A stretch of DNA of 11,080 bases from an uncultured Sphingomonas sp. (GTDB lineage: Bacteria > Pseudomonadota > Alphaproteobacteria > Sphingomonadales > Sphingomonadaceae). Position 1 is the first letter of the stretch; each line of letters begins with the position of its first letter. Under the pieces are notes generated by a model. It searched no databases. It saw only the letters and a program-made list of their open reading frames with translations, and was not told the DNA's origin. This document shows, piece after piece, positions 7,340 to 11,080 of the stretch. A program made the position numbers and the translations under genes. Location: the NCBI GenBank assembly GCA_946886645.1, contig CAMPIY010000037.1:1-11080 (forward strand), in the 5' to 3' direction.

Positions 7340-7346
7340 CGGGTGC

Positions 7347-7379
7347 CGTGTGGATATTCAGATTCCACGCGCGTTTGTT
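7347..7379 (+). terminator. Candidate intrinsic terminator after the MATE gene
   Basis: CGTGTGGA (7347-7354) can pair with TCCACGCG (7364-7371) through eight pairs, one of them G-U, around a 9-base loop. It begins eight bases after the MATE stop and is followed by a T-rich tail (TTTGTT, 7374-7379). Confidence 0.5.
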
Positions 7380-7502
7380 CATGTCTTCCACCGAACAATT
7401 GCAATAGATGTCGGCCATTCATTCCAAGTAAGATTCTAGCGTGTCCGTAGAGCACGGCAGATTAACCAAGTTTCTTATGAATTACTTAGTTGATCCATAC
7501 TT

Positions 7503-7546
7503 GTCCCATATCGGGACTTGACTGGAACAATGTTGTGTGAGATGAT
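7503..7546 (+). promoter_or_regulatory. Candidate promoter of the collagen-like lipoprotein gene with an adjacent inverted repeat
   Basis: TTGACT (7518-7523) and GATGAT (7541-7546) are spaced by 17 bases and resemble -35 and -10 elements, the -10 being poor. Immediately upstream GTCCC (7503-7507) and GGGAC (7513-7517) form a perfect short inverted repeat that abuts the -35 and could be a regulator site. The surrounding 7340-7582 stretch is clearly more AT-rich than its neighbours; apart from the terminator nothing else was recognised in it. Confidence 0.35.
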
Positions 7547-7582
7547 TTTAATGCTCGGTCCAACTTCTGAAGGGAAGTAGGT

Positions 7583-8413
7583 ATGACTCGGGCAATCAAA
7601 AATCTCGCGACTTTACTGTCGACCTCCGTCCTGCTTGTTGGGCTGGGCGGTTGTGAATCCAACGGCACGACGCGAATCTCGAGCGTCGGCCAGAACGGCT
7701 TGCAAGGACCTGCCGGGCCGCAAGGGCCGCAGGGCGAGCCCGGCGCTGCCGGGTCCGGTGGCGCTCTGGGGTCGGCCGGTGCGCTCGCGGTCGGCGGCCT
7801 TGTCGGGCCGAACGGCGTGGCGGGCACGGGCCTCCTCGCCAATACCGGCGATCCGAACAGCCGCCTGCCGGTGGTTTCGGGGGTTCTGGTCGCGACCGGC
7901 AATACGCTGCAGGGCGTGGCGGGCCATGGCACGATCCTCGCCGATCTCGTCGATTCCGGAACGCCGGGCGGCATTCCGATCGTCGGCACCGTGATGGGAG
8001 TGGTCGACGCGACCGGCAAAACGCTGGTCCGCACCGGCAATGGCCAGGAATATCTGGTCGATGGTCTGACCGCCTCGACCGGGCAGCTGGTTAATTTGAC
8101 GCTGGGCAACGCCCAGGTGCTTGGCTCGGCCAACCAGACGCCGCTGATCGGCGCCAGCGTCCTCTCGCCAACCCAGTCGCAAGGCAGCGCGCTGACGGTA
8201 GGCGTGGGAACGCAGGGCCAGGTTCTGACGCTCAATTCCAACAACACCGGCGGATCGCAGACGGCGAGCAATCCGGTCCAGGGAATCATCGGCGGCGTTA
8301 CCGGCGCGCTCCCGACCGGGCAGACGGGCGGGACGACCGCTCCGGCAACCGGCGCCGTCCAGGGTATCGTGCAGGGCGTCACCGGCCTGCTTGGCGGGAC
8401 CAGCGGCCAGTAA
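7583..8413 (+). CDS. Collagen-like lipoprotein, probable surface protein linked to the downstream TpsB
   Basis: The 276-residue product starts with a lipoprotein signal peptide (VGLGGC, lipidated Cys24; Glu at +2 is compatible with outer membrane sorting). Residues 36-56 are seven Gly-X-Y triplets rich in Pro and Gln (GLQGPAGPQGPQGEPG), a miniature collagen-like tract. The rest is rich in Gly, Val, Thr and Asn with few charges or aromatics, much like secreted repeat proteins. The tail carries two related units, VQGIIGGVTGALPTG and VQGIVQGVTGLLGG (about 231-272). The ATG follows AGGGAAG, a reasonable ribosome site. The TpsB-type transporter gene starts 65 bp downstream on the same strand, implying an operon. 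No TPS secretion domain of the haemagglutinin type is visible. The collagen-like lipoprotein description is seen directly; export by the neighbour is inference. Confidence 0.85.
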   Translation: MTRAIKNLATLLSTSVLLVGLGGCESNGTTRISSVGQNGLQGPAGPQGPQGEPGAAGSGGALGSAGALAVGGLVGPNGVAGTGLLANTGDPNSRLPVVSGVLVATGNTLQGVAGHGTILADLVDSGTPGGIPIVGTVMGVVDATGKTLVRTGNGQEYLVDGLTASTGQLVNLTLGNAQVLGSANQTPLIGASVLSPTQSQGSALTVGVGTQGQVLTLNSNNTGGSQTASNPVQGIIGGVTGALPTGQTGGTTAPATGAVQGIVQGVTGLLGGTSGQ

Positions 8414-8423
8414 AGGCTGAAAA

Positions 8424-8453
8424 GGGGCGGCGCCGGCCGGACCGGCCCGCCCC
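8424..8453 (+). other. Strong GC hairpin between the lipoprotein and TpsB genes
   Basis: GGGGCG (8424-8429) pairs exactly with CGCCCC (8448-8453), and inside it GGCC (8435-8438) pairs with GGCC (8444-8447). No T-run follows. It lies 10 bases after the lipoprotein stop and about 13 bases before the TpsB ribosome site GGGGGGA (8467-8473). It may protect the upstream message or lower downstream expression, giving more lipoprotein than transporter. Confidence 0.35.
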
Positions 8454-8478
8454 CGACGGCCTTCTCGGGGGGATTTGG

Positions 8479-10098
8479 ATGCGGATCCGGCCATCGTGCT
8501 TCTTGGTCCTCGCCGGACTGTCTGGCGCCGCATCGGCGCAAACGAGCACGCCGATTGACCGCAACCGGGTCGATCGCCGGCCGCCAGCCTCGACGGAACT
8601 GCAACGGGACGAGCAACCCGCGCCGGCGGCCGCCACGCGGGTCGACGCCGGTGACGAAGCGGCGCCGCCGATCCGCAACATCTCGTTCGAAGGCACCGAC
8701 GTTCCTGAAAGCGTCGCCCGCGCCGCCGGGGCCTTTGTCGGGCAGCCGGCAAGCAAGGCCAATCTGCAGGCGCTCGCCGATGCCATGTCGGAAGCTTATG
8801 GCCGGTCCGAAGTCGCGCTTTTCACTATCGCCATCCCCGAACAGGACCTGTCGTCGGGCAATGTTCGAATCATGGTCGCCGAAGGCCATATCGAGGCGGT
8901 GATCCTGGCCGGCGAAGTCGAGGGACGGCCTTTGGGGCTGGTTCAACGCTATGCCGCACGCCTGACGAAAGAGCGGCCGACCAGCCGGCGGACGATGGAG
9001 CGCTATCTTTCGCTCATCCAGGATATCCCGGGGCTCAAGGTGAAGCCGGAACTGCAAATGGGGACCGGGTCCGGCGGCGTGCGCCTGATCCTGAATCTCG
9101 ATTATCAACGGCCAACTGTCTCGTTCAGCTTCGACAACCGCACCACACGGCTGGTCGAGGACGGGCAGGTCAGCGCGACCGCCAGGGCGTATCGCCTGCT
9201 CCGCGAGGGCGACGAAACCCAATTGAACGTCATCAGTTCGATCGATGCGAGCGACCTCCTTTATTTCGGGCTCAGCCATTCGACCCCGATCGGTTCCGAC
9301 GGGATGCGTCTGTCGCTCAACGCCGGTTTCCTCCGCACCCGCCCCGATGGCACCGACCAGGCGGGCGAGGCGCGGAGCCTGGGAATGACCCTGAGCTACC
9401 CCTTCATCCGCTCCTATCGCCGCAACATGACGCTCAGCCTCGGCCTGGACGGGCTGAACAGCGAAAATGCGGCGTTCGGGTCGGTCATCTCGACCGAGCG
9501 ATCGAGGGCGCTGCGGGCGGCCGCGGCCTATGCGGAGGCGGGGAAGCATCGGACGCTCAATGGCAGCGTCAGCGCTAGCAAGGGGCTGGCCATCCTCGGC
9601 GCGCGCGTGCCCCTCACCATCGGCGAGGCGGACTTCTTCAAAATCAACGGGCGCGCTTCGTTCGACCAGGCGATCGGCAAGCGGGCCGCGTTGCGTCTCC
9701 GCGCCAGCGGGCAATGGACGCGCGATGCCCTTCCGGCGGTCGAGCGCTACTCGATCGGGGGCGCCGAGATCGGCCGCGCTTTCGAGGTGGGCCTGATCAG
9801 CGCAGACCGTGGGCTTGGCGGACTGGCGGAGCTCGCCTGGCGCCCGATCCGCTCGGGCAAATTCACGTCGAGCGAGCTTTACGGCTTCGCCGACGCGGCC
9901 AAGGTCCGCCTGCTCGCCCGCCAGGGCTTCGGCGGCATGGACTTCGACCTCGCCTCGGCCGGTGCCGGAGTCCGGTTCGCATGGACCGACAAGGCGATGA
10001 TCGAGGTCGAATATGCCCATGTCCTCGACGATCCCTATCCCGCCTATGACGAGGATTGGCGGCTTTCGGTCAGCTGGCGGCTGAACATTCGTCCCTGA
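8479..10098 (+). CDS. ShlB/FhaC/HecB-family (TpsB) outer membrane transporter
   Basis: TpsB proteins are 16-stranded outer membrane barrels with two periplasmic POTRA domains that export a partner protein. The 539-residue product fits the family length. It has a signal peptide (1-20, cleavage after GAASA), a Pro/Arg-rich linker (about 21-63), a first POTRA-type domain (about 65-138, IRNISFEGTDV through the typical IPEQDLSSGNVRIMVAEGHIE), a second (about 140-210), then the barrel. The family's channel-loop motif appears as YSIGGAEIGRAFEVG (424-438), with GRAF in place of the usual VRGY/F; its arginine is Arg433, and a candidate partner aspartate lies in YGFADAAKVR (Asp472). The C-terminus ends NIRP, not in the aromatic residue common in outer membrane proteins. 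GGGGGGA five bases before the ATG supports the start. No large TpsA gene adjoins it; the upstream neighbour is the collagen-like lipoprotein. Family assignment is firm, substrate unknown. Confidence 0.9.
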   Translation: MRIRPSCFLVLAGLSGAASAQTSTPIDRNRVDRRPPASTELQRDEQPAPAAATRVDAGDEAAPPIRNISFEGTDVPESVARAAGAFVGQPASKANLQALADAMSEAYGRSEVALFTIAIPEQDLSSGNVRIMVAEGHIEAVILAGEVEGRPLGLVQRYAARLTKERPTSRRTMERYLSLIQDIPGLKVKPELQMGTGSGGVRLILNLDYQRPTVSFSFDNRTTRLVEDGQVSATARAYRLLREGDETQLNVISSIDASDLLYFGLSHSTPIGSDGMRLSLNAGFLRTRPDGTDQAGEARSLGMTLSYPFIRSYRRNMTLSLGLDGLNSENAAFGSVISTERSRALRAAAAYAEAGKHRTLNGSVSASKGLAILGARVPLTIGEADFFKINGRASFDQAIGKRAALRLRASGQWTRDALPAVERYSIGGAEIGRAFEVGLISADRGLGGLAELAWRPIRSGKFTSSELYGFADAAKVRLLARQGFGGMDFDLASAGAGVRFAWTDKAMIEVEYAHVLDDPYPAYDEDWRLSVSWRLNIRP

Positions 10099-10146
10099 AG
10101 AGCCACGCCCCCGCGCGTCGGCCGAAAAAAGCTTCCGCACTACCCG

Positions 10147-10175
10147 TTGACGGGGTGGAAACCGCGACCCATATG
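10147..10175 (+). promoter_or_regulatory. groESL promoter
   Basis: TTGACG (10147-10152) and CATATG (10170-10175) are spaced by exactly 17 bases. The -10 region reads CCCATAT, which also resembles the heat-shock sigma factor (RpoH) -10 pattern, so the promoter could serve both housekeeping and heat-shock polymerase. The CIRCE operator begins 10 bases downstream, around the expected transcription start. Confidence 0.6.
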
Positions 10176-10185
10176 CGCCGCAACG

Positions 10186-10212
10186 CTGGCACTCGCCTAT
10201 CGTGAGTGCCAA
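10186..10212 (+). promoter_or_regulatory. CIRCE operator (HrcA binding site) upstream of groESL
   Basis: CTGGCACTC (10186-10194), a 9-base spacer and GAGTGCCAA (10204-10212) match the CIRCE consensus TTAGCACTC-N9-GAGTGCTAA. The inner eight bases of each arm are perfectly complementary, and the A-to-G change in the left arm is balanced by T-to-C in the right. CIRCE is the operator of the heat-sensitive repressor HrcA, so groESL here should be derepressed on heat shock. It lies 41 bases before the groES start. Confidence 0.92.
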
Positions 10213-10253
10213 GCGGAGCATTCAACTCAAGAGAAGCAAAAGGGTCATTCAAC

Positions 10254-10541
10254 ATGGGTTTCAGGCCGCTTCATGACCGTGTCCTCGTCCGCCGGGTCGA
10301 GGCCGATGAAAAGACCGCGGGCGGGATCATCATTCCCGATTCCGCAAAGGAAAAGCCGCAGGAAGGCGAAGTCGTCTCCGTCGGCACCGGCACCCGCGCC
10401 GACGACGGCAAGGTGACGCCGCTCGACGTCAAGGCCGGCGACAAGATCCTGTTCGGCAAATGGTCGGGCACCGAAGTGAAAATCGGTGGCGAAGACCTGA
10501 TCATCATGAAGGAAAGCGACATCCTGGGGATCGTCGGCTGA
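10254..10541 (+). CDS. groES: Co-chaperonin GroES (Hsp10)
   Basis: GroES caps the GroEL folding chamber in the cytoplasm and triggers substrate encapsulation. The 95-residue product is the standard length and near-canonical: [27 protein letters not shown] holds the start of the beta-barrel and the mobile loop that contacts GroEL (GGIIIPD at about 23-29), then [28 protein letters not shown] and the C-terminal [16 protein letters not shown]. The start at 10254 was chosen over the upstream in-frame GTG at 10206, which lies inside the CIRCE operator; AAAAGGG sits nine bases before this ATG. The first gene of a groES-groEL operon under CIRCE control, with groEL starting 51 bases after its stop. 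Confidence 0.98.
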   Translation: MGFRPLHDRVLVRRVEADEKTAGGIIIPDSAKEKPQEGEVVSVGTGTRADDGKVTPLDVKAGDKILFGKWSGTEVKIGGEDLIIMKESDILGIVG

Positions 10542-10580
10542 CCTTGGTCACCGTGAACATTTGTGAAGATTCAAAGATGA

Positions 10581-11080
<500 letters not shown>

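Noticed and set aside
7704..7757. Possibility that the Gly-X-Y stretch marks a true structural collagen or phage tail fibre
   Set aside because: Only seven triplets are present and the protein has a lipobox with no phage genes nearby, so it is described as a short collagen-like tract in a lipoprotein.
10099..10145. Possible terminator after the TpsB gene around GTCGGCCGAAAAAAG
   Set aside because: The only self-complementary part is very short and is followed by A, not T, on the plus strand.
7486..10221. A 911-codon open frame on the minus strand across the collagen-like lipoprotein, TpsB and groES upstream region
   Set aside because: It lies antisense to two well-supported genes with signal peptides and family motifs, covers the CIRCE operator, and its translation is low-complexity Arg/Pro/Ala-rich with no recognisable domain. 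Long antisense frames are expected opposite GC-rich genes.

Overview
The window reads as a chromosomal segment of a GC-rich alphaproteobacterium, most likely a sphingomonad. The GroES/GroEL proteins, the 67K-type SppA, the winged-helix/TPR membrane regulator and the HrcA-type CIRCE operator all fit that group. This is inference from protein character; no database search was run.

Layout, left to right. The end of a membrane protein gene (2-130, +) converges on and overlaps sppA (117-1985, -), a signal peptide peptidase. Upstream of sppA on the same strand lies a membrane-anchored winged-helix regulator with a TPR-like C-terminal half (2064-3620, -). Divergent from it is a small trimeric autotransporter adhesin of the YadA type (3738-5183, +). 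Then come a short lipoprotein of unknown function (5371-5811, +), a MATE-family efflux transporter (5948-7339, +), a lipoprotein with a short collagen-like Gly-X-Y tract (7583-8413, +), and a two-partner-secretion (TpsB/FhaC/ShlB) outer membrane transporter (8479-10098, +). The window closes with groES (10254-10541, +) and the first 162 codons of groEL (10593 to the edge, +), preceded by a CIRCE operator.

Much of the middle is devoted to the cell surface: a type Vc adhesin, a type Vb-like transporter and two probable outer membrane lipoproteins within about 6.5 kb. The most unusual points are (1) a TpsB-type pore with no TpsA substrate gene beside it but with a collagen-like lipoprotein 65 bp upstream, which suggests a non-canonical transporter/lipoprotein pair, and (2) the adhesin leader, which has two in-frame starts, each with its own Shine-Dalgarno sequence, and a single pyrimidine-rich segment between them that can pair with either one.

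No tRNA, rRNA, CRISPR, insertion sequence or phage gene was seen. No gene-free stretch exceeds 300 bases; the longest is 7340-7582. Several large open frames antisense to the MATE and TpsB genes are judged to be shadows.
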